Shown here piece by piece: positions 1 to 6,154 of a stretch of 9,140 bases of DNA. The translations under genes and the position numbers were made by a program. The stretch covers positions 1 through 9,140 of the forward strand of contig JBFJWU010000120.1 of the NCBI GenBank assembly GCA_041623475.1. Direction: 5' to 3'. Under the pieces are notes generated by a model that was not told where the DNA came from, did no database searches, and worked only from the letters and a program-made list of their open reading frames with translations. Within the stretch, counting starts at the first letter, position 1. Every line of letters starts with the position of its first letter. The DNA comes from JBFJWU01 sp041623475 [NCBI: bacterium]. Lineage in GTDB: Bacteria > J088.

Positions 1-2
1 AC

Positions 3-1325
3 CGCCCCGAGTACCGGGATGCCGGCTATGACGTCACGGTCATACCCCATGGTACGTCCTGGGGCATGGCCAAGCTGGGGACCGACTGGTCAATCCAGTT
101 GAACGGACAACAGCACGACCCCAACCTGCAACGAATTATCGAAGTCTATTCCGGCCATGGAAATTCTGAGGAGTATCGGGACTTCAGCGATCCGGACATC
201 CCCTACCAGTCATGTGGCGACCGTGCCGCGCAGATGCAGATGGCCTGGTGCCTGGGCAGTGGCGGCAGCCGGGACAGCTGCCAGGCAGACGCGGACCAGG
301 CCCGCACCGATGTCCAGGTGTCATTCCCGACAACAGCGAAGGACTGGGGTCTGTGCAACCAATGCCAGGACTGCTACCAGCCCGCAGAGCGATACCAGCC
401 TGCCGGCAGCGTCCAGTCAGCCCTGGCTCGCACGGGCATTGACGGCAATGGCAATCCGTTGCGTTATCAGTTTGGCTTTATTGCGGCGACCGATGACCAC
501 GTCAGCCGACCCGCCAGCGTCAAGGAAGTGCGGGCCTTTTCCGATTCGTCGGCGGCGCTGGCATTCCAGGGCGGCGTCGAAACCCCGTTTGCCCCTGACG
601 AACGAAACCGTGTCGAGGCCGAGCGAGTCGCGAGTTACTTCTACCCTGGGGGACTTGTCGCGATTCACGCCGAACGCAGGACCCGCGACAGCCTCTGGCA
701 GGCACTCAAACGCCGCGAAGTCCACGGCACTTCGGGACCTCGGATCGAGCTCTGGTTCAACGCCCGGACGGATGCCGCCAACGCCACGATGGGAAGCCGC
801 CTGACAACAACCACCTCACCCGAATTTACAATTGAGGCCTGGGGCGGCCCGACTGAACTGGCGGGCTGCAACGCCGCAACCCGGCAGCGCTGGGGCGATG
901 AACTGATCGATCAGGTATGTCTGGGCGAGTGCTACAACCCGGGAGACCGCCGCACCGGGATCGAACGATTTGAGATTGTGCGAATCCGGCCCCAGCAACA
1001 CCAAAGCGAAACAATCGCGCCGTTGATCGAAGATCCGTGGAAGGTGATCGAGAACACCCGGACGACTCCTGACGGTCGCCGGTCTCCCAATCTGACAGCA
1101 ACATTTACGGATCCGGAGTTTGCCGGTCTGGGACGGGATGCAACCTATTATGTGCGGGTCATCCAGGAGCCGACAGAGTCAGTTAATGGTATCCCGATGC
1201 GCAATGCCGACGGTCAGTTGCGACCTTGTCCAATGGACGACCTGGATGACCAGTGCCTGACCATGGCCCGCGAACGCGCCTGGAGTTCACCAATTTATGT
1301 AGATTACGGGCCGTCGAGCCAGTGA
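3..1325 (+). CDS. DUF3604 family protein, C-terminal 440 residues (5' end outside window)
   Basis: The frame is open to the left edge, and the residues before the first ATG (66) read as family sequence, including a conserved-looking VIPHGTSWG run at window residues 13-21, so ATG 66 is internal and the gene is 5'-truncated by the window. Family DUF3604 (PF12228) proteins are large, usually exported bacterial proteins of unknown biochemical role; a metal-dependent PHP-like hydrolase fold has been suggested. Further family-like segments are EVYSGHGNSEEY (about 48-59), the WGDELIDQVCLGECYNPGDRR region (about 298-318) and an EDPWK block (about 347-351). The protein is Cys-rich, with six Cys between about residues 70 and 125 and further Cys near 290-310 and 410-420, as expected for an exported protein with disulfides or metal sites. 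The signal peptide would lie outside the window. The stop is 5 nt before the nuclease ATG, so the two genes are probably cotranscribed. The family call is good; the function is unknown. Confidence 0.82.
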   Translation, partial: RPEYRDAGYDVTVIPHGTSWGMAKLGTDWSIQLNGQQHDPNLQRIIEVYSGHGNSEEYRDFSDPDIPYQSCGDRAAQMQMAWCLGSGGSRDSCQADADQARTDVQVSFPTTAKDWGLCNQCQDCYQPAERYQPAGSVQSALARTGIDGNGNPLRYQFGFIAATDDHVSRPASVKEVRAFSDSSAALAFQGGVETPFAPDERNRVEAERVASYFYPGGLVAIHAERRTRDSLWQALKRREVHGTSGPRIELWFNARTDAANATMGSRLTTTTSPEFTIEAWGGPTELAGCNAATRQRWGDELIDQVCLGECYNPGDRRTGIERFEIVRIRPQQHQSETIAPLIEDPWKVIENTRTTPDGRRSPNLTATFTDPEFAGLGRDATYYVRVIQEPTESVNGIPMRNADGQLRPCPMDDLDDQCLTMARERAWSSPIYVDYGPSSQ

Positions 1326-1330
1326 ACCGA

Positions 1331-2287
1331 ATGGACCGCCCTTACCGCCCCCGGGGCCGGCAGTTGTCGCTGGGACTGGACAACCGCCCCAACCCGTTGC
1401 GCGAACGCCTGGGCGACCAGTTTTTCAAGGACCTGCCAGACCAGCCCGGGATTTACCGTTTCCTGGACAGCAACGATGCCCTGCTGTACGTCGGCAAGGC
1501 CAAGGATTTACGCAACCGGGTGACCTCGTACACACGGATCCGTGGCGACCGCGATCCCGGCCGCCTGGTCAGGATGGTCCGCAACACGGCCCGAATTACG
1601 ATCCAGGCCTGCGCCACCGAGGAAGATGCGCTGGTCGCCGAACTGGACGCGATCCGCACCGAAAACCCCGTCTACAACCGCGCCGGGCGGCACACGCGAC
1701 ACTACGCGTTCATCGACCTGCTGACCACTGACAAACAACCAGGGCGTGTGCTGATACACCTGCGACTGTTTGAGGGCAATCGGACACCAGACGAGTGGCT
1801 GAACGGCCTCAAACCGCCCTGGCGCTCCGCCCGCTGGGAAACGTTTGGCGCATTCAAAGGGATCCGCAGGACACAGGCCGGATTTATGGGCCTGGCTCGG
1901 CTATTGTGGGCCATTCACAACGACCTGAGATCGCCCCTTGACTGGCCACCGATACTACGCCGCGACCGGCGACCGGACCGGGGCATCATTCTTGACCTGG
2001 ACGGCACTGCCGCCGGATCGACAGCGACCAGCCAGCAACGCGCATTGCGACGACTGCTGCGCGGAACCGCGCGGTCGTTTATTGACCAGATATCAAACCA
2101 GGTCAACAGCAATGCCCGGCTGCGATCAATGAGCGGCATATTCCGGCAGGAGCTGGATGCCGTCGAACTGTTTTATGAACGCGGCCCGTTGCGGCTGCGA
2201 CGGGCCATTCGCAAACTGGACCTGGATGACCAGCCACTGCCGCGCAATAATGTGGACCAGGCGCTGATCCGTGCAGCGTTTCGCTAA
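1331..2287 (+). CDS. GIY-YIG endonuclease, UvrC N-domain/Cho-like
   Basis: A 318-residue protein with a GIY-YIG nuclease domain at about residues 35-118. The diagnostic parts are visible: G40-I41-Y42, then Y53-V54-G55 followed by KAKDLRNR, with R63 at the catalytic arginine position of UvrC, then E104 in ALVAELDAI at the metal-binding glutamate position, and the closing NPVYN (112-116). This closely matches the 3'-incision domain of UvrC. There is no UVR motif, RNase H-like second nuclease or HhH pair, and the length (UvrC is about 600) is nearer to E. coli Cho (about 295), so a DNA-repair or processing nuclease is likely. The remaining roughly 200 residues, Arg-rich and probably helical, are not recognised. 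The frame is open upstream to 1253, but that part overlaps the DUF3604 gene. ATG 1331 is chosen; GTG 1322, which overlaps the DUF3604 stop as GTGA, is an alternative. Neither has a strong Shine-Dalgarno, which fits translational coupling. Confidence 0.82.
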   Translation: MDRPYRPRGRQLSLGLDNRPNPLRERLGDQFFKDLPDQPGIYRFLDSNDALLYVGKAKDLRNRVTSYTRIRGDRDPGRLVRMVRNTARITIQACATEEDALVAELDAIRTENPVYNRAGRHTRHYAFIDLLTTDKQPGRVLIHLRLFEGNRTPDEWLNGLKPPWRSARWETFGAFKGIRRTQAGFMGLARLLWAIHNDLRSPLDWPPILRRDRRPDRGIILDLDGTAAGSTATSQQRALRRLLRGTARSFIDQISNQVNSNARLRSMSGIFRQELDAVELFYERGPLRLRRAIRKLDLDDQPLPRNNVDQALIRAAFR

Positions 2288-2311
2288 CCCGACTAATGGA
2301 GAACCAGCGAC

Positions 2312-3031
2312 ATGAATGAACCACTGCACATTGAATATCGCTTCGAACTGCAGGATGCCCAGGTCGTTGATTTTGACATGTATCTGGATCCTGAAACACT
2401 GGTCATGGATCCGTCGATCTCGGCGGGGGATCTTCCCGACTGGGCTGAACTGGGATTTTCCCAATGCCCGCATTGTCCACTTTCTACATCGGAAACGGCC
2501 CACTGTCCACCTGCCGTCAACCTGGTGTCGGTTGTCAGCGGATTCGAACAACTGTACAGCCACGAATCTGTCTTTGTCACGGTCAAGACGGCACAACGTA
2601 CTGTATCCCGGCACACGACCATGCAAAAGGCCGTAGCGTCCCTGATGGGTTTGATTATGGCGACCAGCGAATGCCCGCACCTGACGTTTTTCCGTTCGAT
2701 GGCACGATTTCACTTGCCATTTTCGGACGCACGGGAAACTATTTTCCGCGCGATTTCATCCTGGCTTCTGTACCGGTTTATCGAGGACGGCAAGGACGGC
2801 AAGGCAGAGCTGGACCTGGACGGGCTGCGCGAGTTCTACGGCAACGTGCACGAAGTCAATCATGCATTTGCCGAACGACTGCGACGCGCCAGCAGCGCCG
2901 ATGCAGCGGTCAATGCGCTGGTTGCCCTGGATGTACTGGGTCAGTCAGTTCACATGGCAATGGAAGACCAGTTGAAGGACCTGGAGCCGGTATTCAAGCC
3001 GCTTCTGCAGGGATCAAACAAAGAAACGTAA
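2312..3031 (+). CDS. DUF6901-like protein with conserved Cys motif
   Basis: A 239-residue soluble protein with no signal peptide or membrane segment. The N-terminal third is beta-rich (IEYRFELQDAQVVDFDMYLDPETL) and leads to a cysteine cluster, QCPHCPL at 51-57 and HCP at 64-66. A second conserved-looking block is SECPHLTFFRSMARFHLPF (119-137), followed by a mostly helical C-terminal half. The arrangement of an LDPETL strand, a CPxCPL motif, and a CPHL..FRxMARFHLPF block matches what I remember of DUF6901, a family without known function; C52, C55, C65 and C121 could form a metal or redox site. The start is well supported: GGAG at 2298-2301 lies 10 nt before the ATG. It follows the nuclease by 24 nt, in an apparent operon. 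Its stop codon abuts the stop of the convergent START-like gene. The family assignment comes from memory of the motif, not a search. Confidence 0.72.
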   Translation: MNEPLHIEYRFELQDAQVVDFDMYLDPETLVMDPSISAGDLPDWAELGFSQCPHCPLSTSETAHCPPAVNLVSVVSGFEQLYSHESVFVTVKTAQRTVSRHTTMQKAVASLMGLIMATSECPHLTFFRSMARFHLPFSDARETIFRAISSWLLYRFIEDGKDGKAELDLDGLREFYGNVHEVNHAFAERLRRASSADAAVNALVALDVLGQSVHMAMEDQLKDLEPVFKPLLQGSNKET

Positions 3032-3790
3032 TCAGTCGTCCTTGTTGTATTGCCCACCTGAATCGATGAACCGCCGAAACTGATTCATCGCATCAGGTAT
3101 CTTGCGACGCTGGATGCGTTCGATCCATTTCCGTGGCAGCGGAATGCCCGTATCGACCTGGACACCGTATTCGCCAATCGTCCGCCGGTCGTCCAACTGG
3201 TACATCTGCCAGTACCCTTTGTTCCCGTCAATGTCGTTTTCAAAATGAACATTGTCCAGATACCATTCATAACGATTCAGGTCAGGGAAAAACCAGTGCT
3301 GGATATGGAACTCGATATCAATCCAGAGAAATTCGATCGTAAATTTGGTAAGTTCGCCGACCCCGTCCTGCCGCGCAATCGTTTCAGCATCGTCGAGCTC
3401 TTCGAGAAAGTCCGCCAGCCGTTCTGGCTGGAACATCAGTTCCGTCGCCCTGGAAATCGGCTGGTCAAAGATCACCATCGCGCGAATATACCCCCGGACG
3501 GCTGCGTCTTCATTCGAGCCGGCCGATGGGCTGTCCGGATCCTCCTGCTGGACCAGGATGACGCCTTCGGTCATCAAAATCTGGCGCTCCTCGGCCGGCA
3601 GGCGATCAAGATACACCTGCCCCTCGGTCCGGTCGTCAGTTGCCAGGACAACGCGTCCCGCAATCGGTGCCGGCCGATGCCAATTATCGACATTGGCACC
3701 AGGCAGCAGGACCGTTTCAGCTGAGATCGTTGGCACTGCCGGTGTTGTCGGTTGGGCAGTGGCCACAGCCACCGCCAGCAGCGTGTACAT
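3032..3790 (-). CDS. Secreted START/SRPBCC-like protein
   Basis: A 252-residue protein. The N-terminus MYTLLAVAVATAQP looks like a short signal peptide without a clear positive n-region, with cleavage plausible after ATA; a Pro/Thr-rich stretch follows. From about residue 97 to 245 the pattern suggests the helix-grip START/SRPBCC fold: an opening strand (GYIRAMVIFD), a helix with ATELMFQPERLADFLEEL, several strands with aromatic residues (TKFTIEFLWIDIEFHIQHWF; YEWYLDNV; GYWQMYQLDD; RTIGEYGVQVDTG), and a long C-terminal helix (PRKWIERIQRRKIPDAMNQFRRFID). Members bind hydrophobic ligands such as lipids or quinones. The ligand here is unknown; the neighbouring lipid desaturase makes a lipid plausible (inference). 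ATG 3790 is chosen over an upstream TTG (3814) because AGGAG sits 6 nt before it. The gene lies 373 nt downstream of the desaturase on the same strand and may have its own promoter; a TAGAAT hexamer is on the minus strand at 3826-3821. Confidence 0.68.
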   Translation of the reverse strand: MYTLLAVAVATAQPTTPAVPTISAETVLLPGANVDNWHRPAPIAGRVVLATDDRTEGQVYLDRLPAEERQILMTEGVILVQQEDPDSPSAGSNEDAAVRGYIRAMVIFDQPISRATELMFQPERLADFLEELDDAETIARQDGVGELTKFTIEFLWIDIEFHIQHWFFPDLNRYEWYLDNVHFENDIDGNKGYWQMYQLDDRRTIGEYGVQVDTGIPLPRKWIERIQRRKIPDAMNQFRRFIDSGGQYNKDD

Positions 3791-3796
3791 CCGGGA

Positions 3797-3801
3797 CTCC
3801 T
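3797..3801 (-). promoter_or_regulatory. Shine-Dalgarno fixing the start of the START-like gene
   Basis: The minus strand reads AGGAG here, 6 nt upstream of ATG 3790. This is the strongest ribosome binding site in the window. It decides the start in favour of the ATG over the in-frame TTG at 3814, which lies upstream of the AGGAG. Confidence 0.75.
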
Positions 3802-3862
3802 GTAGTACGGGCAATCCACCATTCTACAGGCAGATCGATACAACAACCTTCGTGAACGCCGA

Positions 3863-3874
3863 CCAGGTACCTGG
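3863..3874. promoter_or_regulatory. 12-bp palindrome with GGTACC core, candidate operator
   Basis: CCAGGTACCTGG is a perfect palindrome upstream of the START-like gene. Its GGTACC core occurs only three times in the window; the other two copies are upstream of the neighbouring desaturase. That placement suggests a common protein-binding site, but no cognate regulator is identified. Confidence 0.35.
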
Positions 3875-3961
3875 CGATCTGCGCGCCCTGCTGACCCGGA
3901 ACAAGCCGAAAAATCCCGGCGTTATTCCAAAACCGGATCCTGTGAGTACGGCGAAGACGAT

Positions 3962-4000
3962 CTGTTCCTGGGCACCCGCGTGCCCAGGCTACGGAAACAG
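3962..4000. other. Perfect 9-bp hairpin with extended flanking pairing
   Basis: CCTGGGCAC (3967-3975) pairs perfectly with GTGCCCAGG (3980-3988) around a 4-nt loop. Outside it, CTGTT (3962-3966) can pair with AACAG (3996-4000), with a 7-nt bulge on one side, giving a two-tier stem. It lies about 165-200 nt past the desaturase stop on the minus strand and has no U-tract on either strand. It could be a 3' UTR stability element, a Rho-associated structure or part of a small RNA. Only the fold is seen; the role is unknown. Confidence 0.4.
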
Positions 4001-4163
4001 GTGCCGAAAGAGCGGAAATTCTGCGCGTAGTCCTGCGGGCTTACGCGTCGGCCGTCGCCAGTTTCTTTGCGGTCCAGCCATCCTGTCCGATCGACGCGTT
4101 TGCCGAGGTTGCCGGCACGCACCCGTTGTTCGAGATCAGGCCGACCTGAAGTCTGGCGACTGG

Positions 4164-5138
4164 TCAGGCTGCCTTGTCCAGGGCAACCTGGCCGCGGTTG
4201 CTGCGCACCATCCGCGAGAACAGGGACAGTTCCCTGTCAAAAATAAACTTCAGCAGCAACCGGCCCCACGAGTTGTGCGAGATCAGCCCGTTATAGAACT
4301 CGGGCGCCATTCGTTTCACATCCGGCAGCCGATTCCAGGGGACCGACGGGAAATCGTGGTGTTCATTGTGGTAACCGACGTTCATGGCCAGCACATTGAG
4401 CGGACCGTAGTAGCTGTAGGTTTCCTGCGGATGATCCACCAGGTAATGTTCCTGGATCCAGCGGGCACCAAGCGGATGCAGACCGATCGAGAAAAAGAAA
4501 GAACAAACCAGATACAACAGGGCCTTGGGTCCCCACAACGCCACGACCGCCGCATCGATGGCAAAGACAAAGGCCCAGTTAACCAGTGTCCAGCGATTCA
4601 TAAACTGGATCTCCTTGAGCCTCGGCGGCCGCGTCACCTGAAAGACCGGAAACAATAACAGCCAGGTCGCCTTGCCAAGCGCGCCGGCCCCGATCAACCG
4701 AGCTTCCCAGGTGTTGGGGACGTCAGCATCCAGATGATAATCACCCTGAAACGCATGGTGCTTCAAGTGATAACTGCGAAACGATATTGCGGCGGGTACG
4801 ACATTTGGCACATCGGCCAGGATCCCGGCCAGATAATTCATCCACCGCCTGCGAAAGATCAGGTTGTGGGCCGCTTCGTGGATCATCACATACATGCTGT
4901 GGTTGGCGAATGCACCCACGCACCACGCAACCGCCGCGATCAGCCAGGCCGGCTGTTCGCGCAGGCCAAATGCCAGCCCAAGCTGCAGACACACAACGCC
5001 GCAAATGATTGCAAACGACCACGGGTTCCTGCCGATAAGTGATCGGACTTCAGGGTGGGCTTGCAGGATTGCCCGGGTGCGCGCTTTGTGGGGTTCGGGC
5101 TGCTCGGATACACGAAAACTACCAGCTTCTCCAGCCAT
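4164..5138 (-). CDS. Sphingolipid delta-4 desaturase (DEGS/DES1-type) homologue
   Basis: A 324-residue integral membrane di-iron desaturase. Eukaryotic relatives convert dihydroceramide to ceramide by introducing a 4,5-trans double bond in the sphingoid base. The N-terminus SEQPEPHKARTRAIL..HPEVRSLIG (11-36) matches the Lipid_DES region (PF08557) that precedes the desaturase domain in DES1 proteins. Three His boxes are intact: HEAAH (87-91), HLKHH (124-128) and HNEHH (257-261). The stretch SYYGPLNVLAMNVGYHNEHH and the following DFP are very close to the DEGS1 sequence as I remember it, as is HNSW near 288-291. Hydrophobic segments lie at about 41-59, 64-79, 102-117, 155-167, 185-201 and 205-221. 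Length matches the family (about 320). AAGGA 8 nt before ATG 5138 supports the start. The downstream START-like gene could handle a related lipid (inference). Another acyl desaturase or C4-hydroxylase activity is possible; family membership is strong. Confidence 0.9.
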   Translation of the reverse strand: MAGEAGSFRVSEQPEPHKARTRAILQAHPEVRSLIGRNPWSFAIICGVVCLQLGLAFGLREQPAWLIAAVAWCVGAFANHSMYVMIHEAAHNLIFRRRWMNYLAGILADVPNVVPAAISFRSYHLKHHAFQGDYHLDADVPNTWEARLIGAGALGKATWLLLFPVFQVTRPPRLKEIQFMNRWTLVNWAFVFAIDAAVVALWGPKALLYLVCSFFFSIGLHPLGARWIQEHYLVDHPQETYSYYGPLNVLAMNVGYHNEHHDFPSVPWNRLPDVKRMAPEFYNGLISHNSWGRLLLKFIFDRELSLFSRMVRSNRGQVALDKAA

Positions 5139-5146
5139 CGATCGGT

Positions 5147-5151
5147 TCCTT
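5147..5151 (-). promoter_or_regulatory. Shine-Dalgarno of the desaturase gene
   Basis: The minus strand reads AAGGA, 8 nt before ATG 5138. It supports that start, which keeps the whole Lipid_DES N-terminal region in the protein. Confidence 0.65.
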
Positions 5152-5162
5152 TTCGGGATTTC

Positions 5163-5204
5163 GGTGCCACCGGCACCTGTGCGAAGGGGTACCGAAAAGG
5201 TACC
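5163..5204. promoter_or_regulatory. Clustered GGTRCC dyads upstream of the desaturase
   Basis: GGTGCC (5163-5168) and GGCACC (5172-5177) form a 6-bp inverted repeat with a 3-nt spacer. Then two palindromic GGTACC hexamers lie at 5188-5193 and 5199-5204, 11 bp apart start to start, about one helical turn. The cluster lies 25-66 nt upstream of the desaturase start, where an operator or a 5' UTR structure would be expected. No clear -35/-10 pair could be chosen for this gene; an AT-rich patch at about 5205-5226 is the best location. Confidence 0.4.
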
Positions 5205-5256
5205 AATAAAACTGGCGTTTTAAAATTGCCCGGATGCCGGATGGTAAGACCAATCC

Positions 5257-5288
5257 GACCGGACGACCGGACGGCCGGACGGCCGGAA
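5257..5288. repeat. 8-bp tandem repeat, four copies
   Basis: The plus strand reads GACCGGAC, GACCGGAC, GGCCGGAC, GGCCGGAA without interruption: two exact copies, then two with A to G at position two, the last also changed at its final base. The repeat lies in the 205-nt gap between the pilZ and desaturase genes, about 120-150 nt upstream of the desaturase start. A short GC-rich tandem array of this kind can change copy number by slippage; any effect on expression is inference. Confidence 0.7.
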
Positions 5289-5343
5289 CAAGATGTATCA
5301 GATTTATGTCTGGAATTGGATCAGGTGGATCCCGTTCCGGAAA

Positions 5344-6024
5344 TCAGCTGGATTGTAGCCTGGCGTGGAACTTGCCGGAGAAGCTGATCAGGCCGGACAC
5401 AAACTCTTCGGACCCTTCGTCCAGCCCCTCAAACTCGACACCAATCGTGTACCGCCGCAGCCCGTCATCTTCAGCACACCAGCGAACGACGGACCGCAGT
5501 TCGACAGGTTCATTCCCGGTCCGGCTACCCGTACGCAGCTTGACACGGTCGCCGGATTCAAGCGGTTCACTGGCGACCAGCCTCATGCCAGTTTCGGACA
5601 CATTGCGGGCAAATGACTCAATTCGACGTCGACCAACTTGTTGCGTCTCAAGCTCGAACTTGGTGCGAACTGGAAATCTTTGCGCCGCGCGTCGATCAAG
5701 TTTTGCATTGATCGCATCTTCCAATGCGTCGGCAAATTGCGGATCCATCTCTGCAAATTCCAGCCCGATTGTATAAACACCATCTATCGGGTCAGACACC
5801 CAGCGAACGATGGCAGGGGTATGAATACGTTTATGGTCAAAAGAAATGGAAAAAGCGACCTGCACCAGGTCTCCGTCGGCCAGCGATTCGCTGTGCCGAA
5901 GCGTCATACCACCTTGCGAAACGTTGCTGGATTTGCCGTAAAATGCCCGACCGTTCTCCATCTCGACGCGTACAGCAAAATCGACGTCAAAGCGGCTGTG
6001 CCGCCGCAGCGCATCAAACTTCAC
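5344..6024 (-). CDS. Tandem PilZ-domain protein, putative c-di-GMP receptor
   Basis: A 226-residue soluble protein made of two PilZ domains. PilZ domains bind cyclic di-GMP through an RxxxR motif and a (D/N)xSxxG motif; both pairs are intact here. Domain 1 (about 5-105) has R7-R8-H-S-R11 and N34-V-S36-Q-G-G39. Domain 2 (about 108-215) has R112-A-A-Q-R116 and N141-V-S143-E-T-G146. Each domain also has an RW strand followed by YTIG(L/V)EF, which shows internal duplication. No output domain is present, so it probably acts by binding a partner. The frame is open to a GTG at 6087, but the extra 21 residues are unlike PilZ N-termini and that GTG overlaps the only purine-rich stretch. GTG 6024 puts the first Arg motif at residues 7-11, as is usual, and overlaps the stop of a leader ORF. 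A good promoter lies about 100 nt upstream. Confidence 0.86.
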   Translation of the reverse strand: MKFDALRRHSRFDVDFAVRVEMENGRAFYGKSSNVSQGGMTLRHSESLADGDLVQVAFSISFDHKRIHTPAIVRWVSDPIDGVYTIGLEFAEMDPQFADALEDAINAKLDRRAAQRFPVRTKFELETQQVGRRRIESFARNVSETGMRLVASEPLESGDRVKLRTGSRTGNEPVELRSVVRWCAEDDGLRRYTIGVEFEGLDEGSEEFVSGLISFSGKFHARLQSS

Positions 6025-6077
6025 AGCAACACCCGGTCTGCACCGCGGCCTCCCGTATTCAAGATCTCTACGGTCAT
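6021..6077 (-). CDS. Possible 18-codon leader ORF before pilZ
   Basis: ATG at 6077 opens a frame encoding MTVEILNTGGRGADRVLL. It ends in TGA at 6023-6021, which overlaps the probable GTG start of the PilZ gene (6024-6022) as GTGA. AGGGG lies 9 nt before the ATG, a better ribosome binding site than any near the PilZ starts. The ORF falls between the predicted transcription start (near 6119) and pilZ. Termination-reinitiation coupling would explain how pilZ is translated without its own Shine-Dalgarno. With only 18 codons, chance cannot be excluded. Confidence 0.35.
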   Translation of the reverse strand: MTVEILNTGGRGADRVLL

Positions 6078-6125
6078 ATCCCCACACCCCTATGGATTTA
6101 AAAGCCCGTTTGATAACCTGCCATG

Positions 6126-6154
6126 ATTTTAACTGCCAATTCCTGTTTTGGCAA
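6126..6154 (-). promoter_or_regulatory. Sigma-70-type promoter of the pilZ gene
   Basis: On the minus strand, -35 TTGCCA (6154-6149) and -10 TAAAAT (6131-6126) are separated by exactly 17 nt. Each hexamer matches five of six consensus bases. Transcription would start near 6119, about 95 nt before GTG 6024. This is the best promoter match seen in the window. Confidence 0.6.
6134..6153. promoter_or_regulatory. Perfect dyad over the pilZ -35 and spacer, candidate operator
   Basis: TGCCAA (6134-6139) and TTGGCA (6148-6153) form a perfect 6-bp inverted repeat with an 8-nt spacer. The right arm lies within the -35 hexamer of the minus-strand promoter and the left arm within its spacer, so a dimeric protein bound here would block RNA polymerase. 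The regulator is unknown. Confidence 0.45.

Larger units (their letters stand above)
3791..4163. other. 373-nt gap between desaturase and START-like gene
   Basis: No convincing coding sequence is present; short frames here have non-ATG starts and Arg/Ser-rich, featureless translations. Two structured sites are visible. CCAGGTACCTGG at 3863-3874 is a perfect 12-bp palindrome, 73 nt upstream of the START-like ATG. A perfect hairpin lies at 3967-3988. No T-run follows either, so no canonical intrinsic terminator for the desaturase gene can be called. Confidence 0.7.

Noticed and set aside
2126-2713. A 195-codon minus-strand open frame over the nuclease and DUF6901-like genes
   Set aside because: It is antisense to two well-supported plus-strand genes, with no recognisable domain or convincing start.
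3967-3988. Intrinsic terminator for the desaturase transcript
   Set aside because: The stem is strong, but no T-run follows on either strand, so it is described as a structure only.
3922-4122. A 66-codon minus-strand frame in the largest gap
   Set aside because: It starts with GTG, has no Shine-Dalgarno, and its Arg/Ser-rich translation shows no family features; it also spans the hairpin.
3345-4658. A 437-codon plus-strand open frame
   Set aside because: It runs antisense across the START-like gene, the gap and most of the C-terminal half of the desaturase. Its translation is low-complexity Arg/Ser/Pro-rich with no motif, while the minus-strand frames read as clear domains.
6025-6087. N-terminal extension of the PilZ protein from GTG 6087
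   Set aside because: The extra residues are Arg/Gly-rich and unlike PilZ N-termini, and the purine-rich stretch there overlaps the GTG itself rather than preceding it.
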